Positions 1 to 12,394 of a stretch of 64,000 nt of DNA are shown one piece after another. The DNA is from Tanypteryx hageni. Lineage: Eukaryota; Arthropoda; Insecta; Odonata; Petaluridae. The translations under genes and the position numbers were made by a program. The notes beneath the pieces are model-generated. The model saw only the letters and a list, made by a program, of their open reading frames with translations. It did no database searches and was not told where the DNA came from. The first letter of the stretch is position 1. Every line of letters begins with the position of its first letter. The stretch lies in the NCBI GenBank assembly GCA_028673005.1, contig CM054116.1:70507315-70571314 (forward strand), in the 5' to 3' direction.

Positions 1-440
1 CCCTTCCTCCCCTAAACCTCCGAGTCTCTTCTTCCTCTCTCTCCTCACTCGCCATGGACAATGAATTCCCAACTTGCATGCGCATGAGCTCGAGTACTGT
101 CCATGCACGACGCACGTATGTGACGTCATGGAAGAAGAGACCTCCGTTTCCATGGAGACCAGGGAAAAGAGGAGGAGATTGGAGGAGAGGATGAGGGAGG
201 GACACTCTTGTGCATGCGACGGGGAAGAGGGGGAGGGGCATTGGCGGTGGCTTAGTAAACGCGAAAAAAAGACAAAACGCGATCGTCTCATCCTTACCTA
301 CCCTGCCGCTCTTCCTCCCTTCTCTTCCTTTCTCTCCCTCCCTCTCTCCCACGCCCTTTTCCTTCTGAGAAGAATAAACTTCTACTCTCCCTCAAACCCC
401 TCCTGTCTCCTCATAACGACTCATCTCCCTTGTGGAATGG

Positions 441-463
441 AGAAAGAGAGAGAGAGAGAGAGG
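441..463. repeat. (GA)n microsatellite upstream of a TATA box
   Basis: A purine run of GA dinucleotides ends about 25 bases before a TATTTAAG box. GA tracts next to core promoters are a common insect arrangement bound by GAGA-type factors. Binding here is inferred from sequence only. Confidence 0.7.
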
Positions 464-488
464 AGGTGGAGGAGTGGGTGCTTTCGCC

Positions 489-598
489 TATTTAAGAGAG
501 AAAACTCTCTTACAGCTTGCTTGGTTTTATCCTTCTCTTCGACTTGTAAGGAAGCAATCTGGTACGACACAGAAGAGCGATCCTTGGATTTTTTTGAG
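489..598 (+). promoter_or_regulatory. Candidate promoter and non-coding first exon, possibly of gene A
   Basis: A TATA-like box TATTTAAG (489-496) is preceded by GA-rich DNA. About 100 bases downstream is a strong splice donor, GAG|GTGAGG, with the GT at 599-600. There is no convincing coding start between them, so a transcript beginning near 510-520 would give a short 5' UTR exon. The next good acceptor on this strand with a coding exon behind it is at 9151-9152, the first coding exon of the chitin-binding gene. The pairing is an inference across 8.5 kb; the promoter could serve another transcript. Confidence 0.3.
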
Positions 599-2566
599 GT
601 GAGGATTCAACTTTTCGCATTCGATATTTTGCTTATTTATTAAGTCGCGGTTACTTCATTTGCGGTGCTACAATTTATTTAATTGTGCGATAGAACTAAG
701 ACTATTTTAGTTAATGGTGAATATGAATCCAATAATTTGGACGCATAATGACTCTGTGGTAGTGTTGCCCTTAACAAAACGCAAATCAAAAATACAATCA
801 GACCTCGACTTAGCGCCACCGTTCGTCCATCATTGACATTTGCGTTAAAGTGGGGGAGGTGGTAAATCGAGGTATAGGCTAGCTCTATGTATTCGTTATA
901 TGGAAGTTTTGTTCACAACGATTCATGGGCGATATGTGAGGTTGGTACTATGTAGGGGGCAGTAAATCGGGGTTTGACTGTGTACTCCATTAGAAGTTTC
1001 GCGTGTTTCGATGGGTGAATACAAGTTTACATTAAAATTACTAAGAGATCCCATGTTATTGCTTACGAAAAACTCAAGCCGAGATTAATTTTTTGCTCTA
1101 AATCTTCCACTAGAATGGCGGTGTTATATGGAATAAATTTGAAACTGTCTGCACTAAAATGGATTACTTTTTGATCATAACTCTTGGATCGGATATTTAG
1201 TTTTCGTCCTCCGGATACTACTTGCGGGCCGCAGGTTGCCTACCTTTGCCGCATCGGAATAATACAAACATCCTGTCAGTTAGTAATGATTCATTTTGGT
1301 GCAAAGATGATCATTTGAAATAAAGTTAAAATGGAATATAGTCGAATGTACTTCATGGCCTCTTCATGTGTAATTTGAACTTCTAGTTGACTCAAGAGTG
1401 TAAGTTGCGGCCGTTAAACAAGCACTGAGTGATGACCTTTACGTTAGAATACTTAATATGTTTTAAGAACTAACTCAGATTGCAAATTTTCATATTCCAA
1501 ATTAGGTATGATGTCTCCGCTTATGGAATTAAAGGAAAATCCTGCAAGATTCTTCATACACGTTCTTTGACGTCGACTTAGAGAAATGAAAGAAATACAT
1601 TTAGGCCAATAGTATTAAAAAAAAGATGAAGAATCACACAAGGGAAGCTGAATACATTTCTATAAAGGCCACATATGCACTTTCACATCACGTGGAGAAA
1701 TGGTAATACTCGAATTGTTATTTCGCGAATTATTTCCCTTGTAGTATCGTATGGGCAACATGCGCCAAGCTTATTCTACCTGGCTTACGTGACAAAATTT
1801 CTCAACACATCTGGTATGCGATTTTTATCAATTTCGTCGATTTGAATGAAGGAGTGGCTAACTCAATTTTTGACCATTTTTCTAAATTTCAATCTCTCTA
1901 TCTTCACCCTTAGCAGTATTTACTGACGTAACATTTCTTTGAAAATGATTGTTTATATGTTGAGAGGAGAAATCTGACAGCAACTCACAAACTACCAAAT
2001 TTGGATATATAACTATCATTTTTAATATACTTTTATAAAGGCTTTTAATATCAGTTTTATCATTAATAAGTTAAAAAAACAACTTAGACAAGAATTTTAT
2101 GGATGTGATAAGGTATATGGCAGAGATTGACCGAATAATTTCAATTTAGAAATTTATTTCTTATTTATCTATCGCAAAAGGTATTAATAAAAACCAAACT
2201 GTAATGTTATGGTGAAATAAAGGGAATACGCGATAGAAATTAACGTAAAGAAGTCTAGCTTTCGGTTTAGAGATATTTCGTAATAAATGACTCGGTCGAC
2301 AGCAAGAGTCGCGAACAGCTGTTTCCGATAAAAGTTATTTCAAGAATTTTACGCGTGAAATAAATGCTAAATTCGCATAGCACTTGAATGGGTTTCCGGG
2401 TGTGAAATTAGCGTTAGAGTTAACTTCACAAATTGTTTTAGCACTCTCGTAAACTGCCGGGTATTCGCGTGATCTAACACTTTTACTCCTAAGTGTCTCC
2501 CCGGTTGCAGCAACTGATTTTCCTTTGTTTCAATTGATGTCACAACGATTCAATGGAGGAGAAAGT

Positions 2567-2594
2567 GAGAGAGAGAGAGAGAGAGGGGGGGGGG
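2567..2594. repeat. (GA)n followed by poly-G
   Basis: About nine GA units run directly into a stretch of around ten G residues. The open frame crossing it, starting near 2553, is low complexity and is not taken as a gene. Confidence 0.75.
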
Positions 2595-5500
2595 AGGAGA
2601 GGTCGGGCGAGAGGATTCACGTGGGTGAGAGTTCAGGCGAAAATGAAAGTCAGCGTCCCAAACATTGAGAGGCGTCAATGGCTCTTCCGGAAGATATATG
2701 ATAGGCAGAAGGATGTCACGCTCTCGGCTGTCCCTCGTTATCCAACAAAGCTTTTTTCTCCCCCAAAATCTCAACAATCGCCGACATTGAAAAACAAGCG
2801 AATACGAGCTCGTGCAACACTTACGATTCCATGCGTGAATGCCGGGAGAGATTTCGTTGCGTAAATAGAGGAAAAATTAAAATTCTGTAAATGTCGCTTT
2901 GCTTCTTGAAACGATATATCACATTTTAGTTGCACTGTTCATTCATCATCTTTATCTATTGGATTCACAGTCTTATTCGCTTTCGACAAACTTTGAGTCA
3001 TGAGTCATAACATTTAATATATATTCAAAATATTATCTAACGTACAAGTTTTATAAAATGTTTACTATTTCGCTCCTTCAGGATCGATATCAATAAAAGA
3101 ATTCAATATGCGTGAAACATTGTGCCTGCGGCCAATCTTTTCTTTTCCTGGTTACTAGTTCCGCATTATAAGACTGGATTTAAAAGGTTTGTTCAAAGAT
3201 GCTCAATAATACGATAAACCTCTCAATATAAAATCTTAAATCTGGCAATGTTCAACGCGTTCCCCAATAACCACATGTGACGACACGGCCATATACAAGT
3301 GGCACGTTCATTTGTTGCATTTTAGCGCGTTTTTTAAATGCGCTTATAGTTTAACTTTGGCGTCTGTCTGTCTGACCGTGCGTGCACTTGCTTAAATTCA
3401 AATTGAGATATCTGAAACTTGGGAATTAGATTTCTGTACTGCTGCCAATTGTTTATCTCTAGATTTGAGTTATAAAAATATTCGGATTGGGGGCCATTAA
3501 AAATTTTGTTTTTTCAATATTTTCAATGGTGTAAAAGATGGAAAGCTGAAATTTTGAGCAATCACATTTACGCCACTTATTCTTTAAAAGTCAGAGAAAA
3601 ATCCAACAAAAAATCGTAATTTATTTTAAACTTTAAAAATTCTTTTAGTAATCGTTGTCGACGAAAACAATCTTCGTACCAAATGAAACTGAGCCTAAAT
3701 TTCCACGTTGATGTTATTTATTCTTGAAAAGTTGGAGTTTTGAAAACTTTACAGTGGTGGATAGGGAAGCGTTCAAAACTTTAATACAAAATTGGTTGCG
3801 TTCTAAACTTTAATGTAATTTTGGAAGCATCAGTTATCCAAAAATGTATATTTTTATGTATAATATATGTTTATGTGGATTGATGATGCGAAATATAACG
3901 CTAACTTATCTATTAAGTCTCTCTCATTCAAACGCCAACCTCATCTTAACGTGGTACCTCGTTATCAAACAAACTAGGCTGTCACATGAAAAATAAAAAA
4001 CGCGCTAATTTTCCCCATGTCAATGGAAAACACTTTACTTTTGTTTCTTCTAATTTTGAAATAAAATTGGTAATTAACGCTTTTTTAACTGTGGAAAAAA
4101 TGTTCTACAAGAAACAATTTGAATTCTAATACGAATCATATTTTGGATATACCTACCTATGTACCTTCTATGTTGGAGCAATGAGGAATGAAAAATATTT
4201 CATTTCAAAACTTAAAAGTTATTGTGAATGTATTAATCTTTATTGGTAACATTTTACAACCCCTATGCCAACTTCATTGCATACCCTATTTATTAACATT
4301 TCAAATATCATTTTGCGAATATCACAAGTGTGGCGAGCATCAAAGTCCTATTGGATAGAGGGATAAGTAAGTTGGTTAACTATGTATGACTTATTACGAT
4401 TATTATTAATTTATAGATAAAATATAAACGGTTTTTATTAATCTGTTATTTTAAAAATTCAGTTTTCAAAAGCGACGCTTGAATATAAAATTTTCTCCTT
4501 TTTCTATACCGCACAAACGTTAATCCATCGCGTGGGCTAATGAATTTCTAAAAAAATAACGCAATTCAAACCACAAGTTGGACATTCAAGTACGGCGGTA
4601 ATAATTATTTATATATCAAAAGCCAGGAAAGGTTAAGTTTTTAATTTCATCTCCTCCGGAGATTTAAAAACTTAACAATCTCACCCTACCAAACCGGTAC
4701 ACCATCTGATAGAATACGATCTTAATCACAGGAGGGTGATGAATGGAGCGGACTTTGTAACGAACGACTTAATTCGCGTTAAAGCGAGTCAAAAAAAAAG
4801 GGCGAAGGTCGAAAAATCATCCCAATAGGTCGAGGTCACGACATGATTATAAATCTTTGAGGGGATCCGAGGTATAACTCGCAAAAGGCCGAAAAAATAT
4901 TGGACGATTTGGCATCGGGATGCTTCTCATGGGAAAGAACGCGACCTCTGGCCTCTAAAAACCATCCGTCGGCGTCTTTGACGATGAGAAAGAGACCTTT
5001 CCGAAATTTCGACCGACGGGCCGCGTTTGTCCAGTCGGGATAGACACGAAAGGGATTTGAGGGATGGGCGAGTTCCGTGAAGCCACTGCTCGGACGCGGA
5101 ATGATGCCATAACATGCAAACAAATCTCTTTTATTTGACCTTTCAATCCTGCGTCGTTCGGAAGGAACCACTCTCAAATTCGGGGGAAAAGTCTTGAGTA
5201 AGAGGACGCTTCAAAATCCCCCTCGACATTAAAAGGAGAAGATTTCGAATAACTTAAAACTTCGTTGAAGACGGAATTGTTTGCGAGGACGCTGTTTATA
5301 TGCCTCGTCATCCTGGTGACTTTTATCACGATCGTGATTTAATTTATCATTGACTTTTTCCTCATATGCCTTAAGCGAGAGGAACAATTTATATGAAATT
5401 TCTGTGGTTATTATTGTAAAAAATTCAATGACAGCTATCCATACGTAAAAATGTTTTGATGCATCGATAGTCATATAATTTTTCAAACCGATTTCATTTA

Positions 5501-6011
5501 TAATATCTGTTTATTTGCTTAAAAATGGAAAATACTACGAAAATCTATCTGGTCCAAAAATATTGAAGGATTAGATTAAACTTGGCAGATTTTATATTTA
5601 TGCCATATTAAAATTGGATTTTTTTAAGATCAATAAAATATACAAGAAATACATAATTAGCAAGAATAAAATTCACTATTGTTGGACAGCATTATGGTAT
5701 TCTATTTATTTGTATTTCACTCACGCTAGATCGGCTTTTATATTTTAAAAATTTATTTGACTAGGTTCCATAAAATATTTATTCATCCATTCGGTTAAAC
5801 CTTGAAACTCCCCTATTATGACGGAAAATATCCATATTGAGGTAAGAGGGGATCACTTAAGTGAAAGCAAATATGGCTCACCCATTCTCTTTCTTTTCAA
5901 ATATTTTAGAACTTCGTCCATATGATAACATGACAAATATTTTCAATCGCTGTCTGTGAAAATACATAGATATTCCTGTCTTCAGTTTTTTCTACATTAT
6001 CAGGCAACCTA

Positions 6012-6077
6012 CGATCGTTAAAATCTCTGACCGTTAAAATCGTGGGCCGTCAAACTCTCCGACCATTAAAATCGCCG
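6012..6077 (+). repeat. Short tandem array of about 16-17 bp units, four copies
   Basis: The core GACCGTTAAAATC recurs in head-to-tail order at roughly 6012, 6029, 6046 and 6061. The third copy is the most diverged. This is a small minisatellite without an evident open frame. Confidence 0.6.
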
Positions 6078-6357
6078 GGTGAAAGTGAAAGAAGCCTTAG
6101 ATAACAGCGTCCTCAATGAAAGTGGTCTTCCTTTCTCTCCCCTCTCTCTTACTGTCTTCCTTCGTTCATTTCTTGAAGCTCCCTCATCCTCCATGGTCCA
6201 GGTGAAAGTTAGAAAAAAAGGTTGCCTCAGATTCATTTGTTTATGAATACTTCGCTCTGACGTCTCACGAGGTACATCGTCACATGCCCAAGAGTATTAC
6301 GAGAAATTACACAACCTCACCGGCGTTTTATAAGAATAAAATTAGGATGTATAGAGG

Positions 6358-6462
6358 TTACCCGTCATCGGTAGTTAAGTAAACGGGATGAGATAAGAGA
6401 TGTAATAGGGGTCACGCGCCATCGATGGTTAAGTAAAGGGAATGATATAGAGAAGTTCTCTT
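6358..6462 (+). repeat. Imperfect two-copy direct repeat of about 53 bp
   Basis: The string around 6365-6395 (containing CATCGGTAGTTAAGTAAA and GGGATGAGATA) is repeated with substitutions at about 6418-6450 (CATCGATGGTTAAGTAAA and GGGAATGATATA). It looks like an old local tandem duplication. Confidence 0.5.
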
Positions 6463-9184
6463 TCTGTTTGGGGTCTTATTTTCGGAATAACAGCCTTTTA
6501 GGAAGTACAATAAATGAAGTATATTCTGGAGCTGCAAAACGTCGTATATCTATAAACCACATTGTAAAACATCGGCATATTCAAATAATATAAAACAGGG
6601 TCATAAAATTAATAGACAGTTAATTTAGGTTTATTCGGATCGTAAATAATTTAGAAAAACAACCAGGAAACTGAAAATTGAACTGTTAGTTCTGAATTTC
6701 AACAGAAATAGTCATAGTGCGTTTTAATTCACAGCGACCTTCGCAATTATTCACTCAACCTGGGTTCGTCGTACCAAATAAGGAAGATAAAGCGCGACAG
6801 CTTCAAACTACAAGGTAGCGTCAACGAAGAGACCTGAATTACCCACACATAGCATCGCGCGTATCCGAGTACTAAATGGAAACCTAGACGTTTCAACACG
6901 CAAGACTTTTGTTCTCCGTAATACAAATCGCATCTCGGGTTACCGTCCCTGGAGCGAAGCGCTTTTAATGCATGCATCATGTTGCAACATTTCATTTTCT
7001 TTCGTCCCTTAAAAAAAATATGTAAAAGGTTTGCTTTGCTCCGTTGCTGTTTCGCATCACACAGTCGTAATACTTCTCCTTCGAAAAAAAATTATCCCTC
7101 TCCATGTCCGCATGAACGCGCGTGGGCGAAAGCAATAAACAACAACCCCTCCACGTTGGGTCAACCGTCTACTCGGCCCGTCTTCACAGAATCGCTTTCA
7201 CCGCTTAGGACGCGATCTCTTCGGGGAGATGAGACCACTCATAGGGCACACCGACGCGGCAGTGCGTTGCGCCACGGATGATGATCGATGATCGATCAGA
7301 AGGGAGATTTGGAGAACGGGCGACTAGCGATTTAAACTAACGTTAACGATCTTTAAGTTTATTTTTTTAAATCCTAGACGGGCAGGTTTTTTTATTTTTG
7401 TTATCTTTCCACCAACCCTCTCTACAGATCCTTCGCGGAAGAAAAAAATTTTGCGCTGTCGGAAACTTGCATAAACATTATTAACCGTTTGTCATCAATC
7501 AAGGGAGGAGAATATGATACGCCACAATTAGTGAGATTGCGAAAGCTGAAAGACGAAAATCCCCGCATTTTATCTCTACGAAAGGAATGGGAGAGGGAGG
7601 TGGGATCCTCGACCTCTAGTAGGTAGGTCAGGTATGTAAATCCTTAGATGAGATAAAGGCAACCTCATGTTGCGTCGGCGATAGCGCGCGTAACCCAGAG
7701 TCTAATTATCGCAAAAGGCGCTATAGAATCGGCCGCGGTGTGATTTATTGCGACGCTTAAGCAACTGAATTCGAATTAAACAAGTGTAGTGAGGGATATG
7801 TAGGAGAGGATGAAGTCGAAGTCGTTTGGTTGCTCAATGAACTTGTGTGAGAATCCGTAAGTAGAAATGATATTCCATATTATGATAAACAGCTTGTTCG
7901 ATTCATGGGAAAACATCGAAATATATATTTAAATAATTATAAACAATATGTTATATGTAAATGAAAAAATGAAGAATAATTATATAATGTTTTCCTCGAA
8001 AATACCTATCCTAGTTAACTCGAATCACTTTAATATTATAACTAACATGAATACAATAAATTAATAATGACGCTATTGAAATGGGCGAATTTCTGCAAAA
8101 GGAAAATAAATCCATCTCCAATCAAGCCAAAGATCAGGTTTGAATGCGAAAAAACGTCATATTTTAATGTTTAAACGAATAATTTATTGACGTGGTTTCC
8201 TAGCACCTTATATTTAAATTTACTAGTTTTATTTTCTGTCAATATATGACGAACAGATAGCCTATATTTGTTTAGGTTGCATGTACTGGGCTTGTTAGTT
8301 ATAATCTACAGACTTGTTTGAATTAGTTCATTGATGAAATTATAAAAGCTTTAATAAGACTTTATACAATTTTATGTGCATTTAAATATTTTTAAATACT
8401 TTACCGCATTCAAAATAATGTTCAGGTTTTAATCTCATGTTTTTAAAATAAAAAATACTGTCAATTTGAAAAGTAATATCCTTTTTATTTTTACTAAGTG
8501 AAAAGATTTTTTAGTCGTTTGATCTATGAAAAACAAGAGAAGCGTTATCGATTGCATTAGGTCATCGAATTTCAAAATCACGGACCAGAACTTCATTTCC
8601 TTTACGATTTCATTCTTTGCCGATCCATTTTCCGCTCCGTATCCCTCCTAAGAGTAAAAATTTTTGCAACATGCCTTATGATATATGATTATAAAGCTCA
8701 CAAAACGTCGAAAGTATCTCCTGCAATCCATCTTAATTGAATCTCACCTGAAAACAAGGCAACCCAATTAGAGTGAGTTTAAATATATTGTGGAGGGAAA
8801 CGTTGGCATTGACCTTTGCCGCATTTTAATCAAATAAAAATGCGTATATGGATAACCGTTGATTTTAAAAGACATTTTAAGACTTGATTTTGTTTTAAAC
8901 ATACACAAAGAATACTTTTAAACTATTAATCGTGTGATTTCGGTCAGGTTGCTGCCATATCATCACGCAAAAACAGCCAAATTTTCATCCAGCTTGCGTG
9001 GCCATTACGTCTTAAACGATATTCACATTTTTCAGTACTGAGTCCTTCAGATTAATTTTCAAGGCGAAGAAAATTTTCTTTATGCATCGGCAAAAGAGAG
9101 ACGAATAGAATACAAAACGAGGAAATAATTATGTCATTTTCCTTTTGCGCAGTTTCCAAGTCTCGTCCTAAAATAAGCTCCGTC

Positions 9185-9475
9185 ATGGCAACAGAGAGCT
9201 GCTCTTCGAGTTGTAAAGTGGGTATGACCTTAATGGCGTCACTTGGAGTGGCTTTGGTGCTCGGCCTGGTGATGACACCAGGGTTCGCTCAACAGCCCCC
9301 CGTCATCGCACCGGGCGCCACTGCATATGCACTATCCGCCGGATACGAAGAGATCATCCCCAACCTAAGGACCACATTCTCATGCGAAGGAAGGATATAC
9401 GGTTACTACGCAGACGTGGATAACAACTGCCAAGTTTTTCACGTCTGTTATCCGGTGACAGACGACAATGGAAAT
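9185..9475 (+). CDS. Gene A coding exon 1
   Basis: Encodes residues 1-97: the signal peptide, the linker and cysteines 1-3 of the CBM14 domain. The donor is AAT|GTAAGT with GT at 9476-9477, and the exon ends in phase 0. The exon itself probably begins at 9153, after the acceptor AG at 9151-9152, which leaves a 32-base untranslated leader. The open frame continues only seven codons past the donor before a stop. Confidence 0.85.
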
Positions 9476-11018
9476 GTAAGTTACACGCTGGGGTAAAAAA
9501 TAACGATACTGGAAACGGACGAGATACTTACTTACTTATTCGAATGGCGATGGTTGTTTAAACAAAAATAGCCTTCATGTGAGCACAGTGAATTTTTGCG
9601 GCTTTACATGGATAAAATCGTTGTTTTACCGGAGAAACAAAGAATTGTCGTAAAACAATGCACGCAACAAAACAAAAAATAGCCACATTTTAAAATTCAT
9701 AATTTGAGATGACTGTCAAATTATTCTAAATTGTGACGATAATAATTGCAATTTAATTAGATTTTTAGAAATAAAATGACCTAATTTTGAAGTGATTAAA
9801 ATTTTTTCAATGCAAGATTTCTTTCAGATGATTCTTTATTCTAGTCAGGCAATATATATTCGTCTCATTTTTCAATTCTCAAACAAACAGTTTGTATGGG
9901 CATGTGCTGGAATGGGTAAACTAAGGCGGTTCAAAAATAAAAATATTTATATAAGATAAATTTTAATATGGACGTTTGTGACTAAATAAAAACGCGGCGT
10001 TACTTGTAGGCGGACCGTGGTACTTAACACAATTGCATTGCTACCAGTAGCTATTCAAACTATTCTCCATTAGATTTGAAATAATGACATTATGTAATAG
10101 TTTTCTGCTTTACAACCAGATGATCTCTAACCATACCATACCAATTTTTCTGGTAATTGAACAATTTTGCATGCACAATTAAAATGTAAATTAAAAAATG
10201 AATTATCGAAGTAACAATATTGCTGGGAGACAGTCGCGATAACTCCTGCCATCATGAAACGGTTACTTAAACCAGGTGCACATTTAAGCTACACAGTAGT
10301 CGTTCTCAGTGCTAAGTCAATGATCGTTTATTCTAAAAAGAAAAAGTGAGAATAAACTCGTTTCCTTCTCTAACAGACAATAGTTTGAAATAAATATTTT
10401 AATATCAATTGTTATATTCTCAAACTTTAATGAAATTTTCTATCGTCATGCAAAATATTAGTTTAGATATAATAAGTTTAGATATAATGTATACTTGTAA
10501 AATGAAAACTGTCAACGAATAAAAGTAGCGTGAAATTAATAAATTCTAAGAAATTAGACGGTCAAACTGCATGGTAAAATATTATTATTAACCGTATGAA
10601 GCAAAGCTTTGATAATGGGTTTCTCATTACTCTTCTAAACTTAATAGATGACGTTTACATAAAAAAGTTGACTCGAAACAGTCTGCTTTCTTTTCAAATG
10701 CTTCAATTATAACGTATTGATGAACATTTGAGAGTCAAATAATTCGGTTACTTCTTTTTCCGCATTAATAACTTAATCGCGTTATTTTTGGTTAAATCGA
10801 TCACCAACATTTCCAATAATTTTTCTCTTTATTCCTTCGCATAGGTTCTAACGACGGCGCAGTTCAGCTTCTTCTGCGGTAACCAGACAGTTTTCAACCA
10901 AGAGTCCCTAACGTGTGCCGATCCTCTCGACGCTTTACCTTGCAACGAATCTCCCAACCTGTACGACATCAAGAATTTGGAGTTCGGCATAATACCTGAA
11001 GTGAAGAAATCCAACTGA
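9185..11018 (+). CDS. Gene A: secreted single-domain chitin-binding protein (CBM14/peritrophin-A), two coding exons
   Basis: Spliced coding sequence 9185-9475 plus 10845-11018 gives 154 aa. Residues 1-35 form a signal peptide with a hydrophobic core around residues 16-30 and likely cleavage at FA|QQ. A short linker follows, then one CBM14 domain with cysteines at 67, 82, 88, 108, 121 and 130. The spacing of 14-5-19-12-8 fits the family. Aromatic residues typical of the fold surround them (Tyr74, Tyr75, Phe85, Phe106, Phe114). A sequon is visible at Asn110 and another at Asn131, the latter followed by Pro. The Met at 9185 was chosen because a good acceptor (pyrimidines then GCGCAG, ending at 9152) removes the upstream in-frame ATG at 9131; the Met at 9224 would leave a more standard 22-residue signal peptide. 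CBM14 proteins bind chitin in cuticle or peritrophic matrix. Some relatives carry a centipede-venom family name in databases, which does not imply toxicity here. Confidence 0.87.
9476..10844 (+). other. Gene A intron, phase 0
   Basis: A 1.37-kb AT-rich intron with a GTAAGT donor and an acceptor preceded by TTTTTCTCTTTATTCCTT. It splits the domain between cysteines 3 and 4. Nothing else was recognised inside. Confidence 0.8.
10845..11018 (+). CDS. Gene A coding exon 2
   Basis: Encodes residues 98-154 and the TGA stop. It starts after the acceptor CATAG (10840-10844) in phase 0 and supplies cysteines 4-6, spaced 12 and 8 residues apart. A 24-residue tail rich in Asn, Ile and Glu follows. Reading across the junction restores the CBM14 spacing, the main support for the splice model. 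Confidence 0.86.
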   Translation, partial: VLTTAQFSFFCGNQTVFNQESLTCADPLDALPCNESPNLYDIKNLEFGIIPEVKKSN

Positions 11019-11198
11019 AGCTTGGGCCGTGTTGAGAAATCAGATTTAAAAAAAATGACCTTCATAAAAACTAAGTGGCCAGAAAAATCCACCACCTTTG
11101 AATACTTATAGTGCCAAAAGGCAGAAGTGTGTTCCAATAACAGACTTGCCTAAAACATTTGCCAGTGACGCCGAAGTGAGCTAATTATCATTTTTAAG

Positions 11199-11199
<1 letters not shown>

Positions 11200-11238
<39 letters not shown>
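11200..11238. repeat. (AT)n microsatellite in the gene A 3' region
   Basis: About 19 AT dinucleotides begin some 180 bases after the gene A stop codon. They probably lie in the 3' UTR or just beyond it. Confidence 0.9.
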
Positions 11239-11242
<4 letters not shown>

Positions 11243-11621
11243 CTCTCCATAGAAACGAGAAGTTTTAAAGTGTCATCATGACAGATTCCTCAAAATTTCA
11301 GAATACAATGCCAATGCAAACATAAATGTTCCATAAATGTGTTTGCATCAGGAATAGATGGACTTTATATTGACGAGGTGCTACGCTTCACACAGAATGT
11401 CGTCCTTTCCATCTGTTTGTGTTTCATTAATTCCATTTTATACTTGTCGCCTAATGTGTTTAAGTTCTCAACATTAAAACTTATAAAGTCAGCAATAAGT
11501 AAATTTTCCCAAACACTGCGTCACAAATGCTACTGTCACATGTAGAATTTATAATACTTAATTTTTCTATAACTTGAGTATTTTATTATTCGCCTGAGAA
11601 TAGAACATGTGTTCAAATATA

Positions 11622-11635
11622 AATAAATAAATAAA
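11622..11635 (+). terminator. Candidate polyadenylation signals for gene A
   Basis: Overlapping AATAAA hexamers occur in a row about 600 bases after the stop codon. They are the first clear cluster downstream, but AATAAA is frequent by chance in this AT-rich DNA. Confidence 0.3.
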
Positions 11636-12105
11636 TTTTTTAAACATAAGACGCATATATAACGCTGAATATGAGGCCGTGGAATATATTATCTTTTTCC
11701 CTAGAGAAAGCAATCTAGGAATCCTAGAATCTGAAATGCAATTAGAGATTTGTAACGATTTAAAGTTGTCTAGAGAATGAGAAAATCTTTTGGCTCTCCC
11801 ATTGTTCCTCGGAGCCAATGTTCTTCGTTTTTCTTCTTTTATGTCGAAAACCCAACGGACGCGTTCTTATAAGCAAGAGTTAACGCAACGTTGAGAAAAA
11901 AAAATCCGCGGAAAACGGAAGCCATTTTACACTTACTTGAATATACACAGGCGTGTAATTAGATTAGAAAGCCTACTTTCAAACTTTTATGATTTTCTTT
12001 TGCACAAAAACTCCACTTCGTAATGTTATATCAACAGCTTTAACAATCTTTTTGCCGGATGGAGTTAAGTAACATATAAATTGATAAGCTACTAATACTT
12101 GAGAA

Positions 12106-12394
12106 CCGGGGTTCCCAAACTGTAGCTCGCGAGCACCGCTGTGATCTTTGGCAGCTTGATTGTGCTCTTCGGCAGCCTGGTTGTGCACTTCTACGATGCT
12201 TTAATCTCGTTTCTTAACATTTAATATGATCGTCATCTTTCTAAATTTATATTAGAACATTACTAATAACATTGACATTAGTATGATTTTAGTATTTATG
12301 ATCATTATTTTTTTCGCAAAAGTATATTGGTGCTCGCTCGATATACCAGAATACAACTTAGTGCTCGCCACATGGAAAAGGTTGGGAAACCCTG
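12106..12394. mobile_element. hAT-like miniature element, copy 1 of the AGCACCGC family
   Basis: The ends are inverted: CCGGGGTTCCCAAAC at the left and, read on the other strand, CAGGGTTTCCCAACC at the right. Sub-terminal copies of GCTCGC/GAGCACC follow. The flanking 8 bases (CTTGAGAA and CTTTAGGC) match at five positions, as in a decayed hAT target duplication. No transposase is inside, so the element is non-autonomous. Related copies lie near 26243 and 46111. Confidence 0.7.

Larger units (their letters stand above)
599..9152 (+). other. Putative long first intron or upstream intergenic DNA of gene A
   Basis: This 8.5-kb stretch is AT-rich and has no open frame with protein-like composition. 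It holds a (GA)n/poly-G tract at 2567-2594, a (CTGT)n-like patch near 3362-3374, small tandem repeats near 6012-6077 and 6358-6460, and a CpG-richer patch around 7080-7280. No RNA gene or transposase was recognised. Confidence 0.4.

Noticed and set aside
74..643. 189-codon open frame on the + strand
   Set aside because: Rich in Glu/Arg then Ser/Leu, following GA- and CT-rich DNA, with no domain. It runs across a TATA box and a strong splice donor.
5229..5486. 85-codon minus-strand frame with a hydrophobic stretch
   Set aside because: No splice context, start context or homology recognisable; length is within chance for AT-rich DNA.
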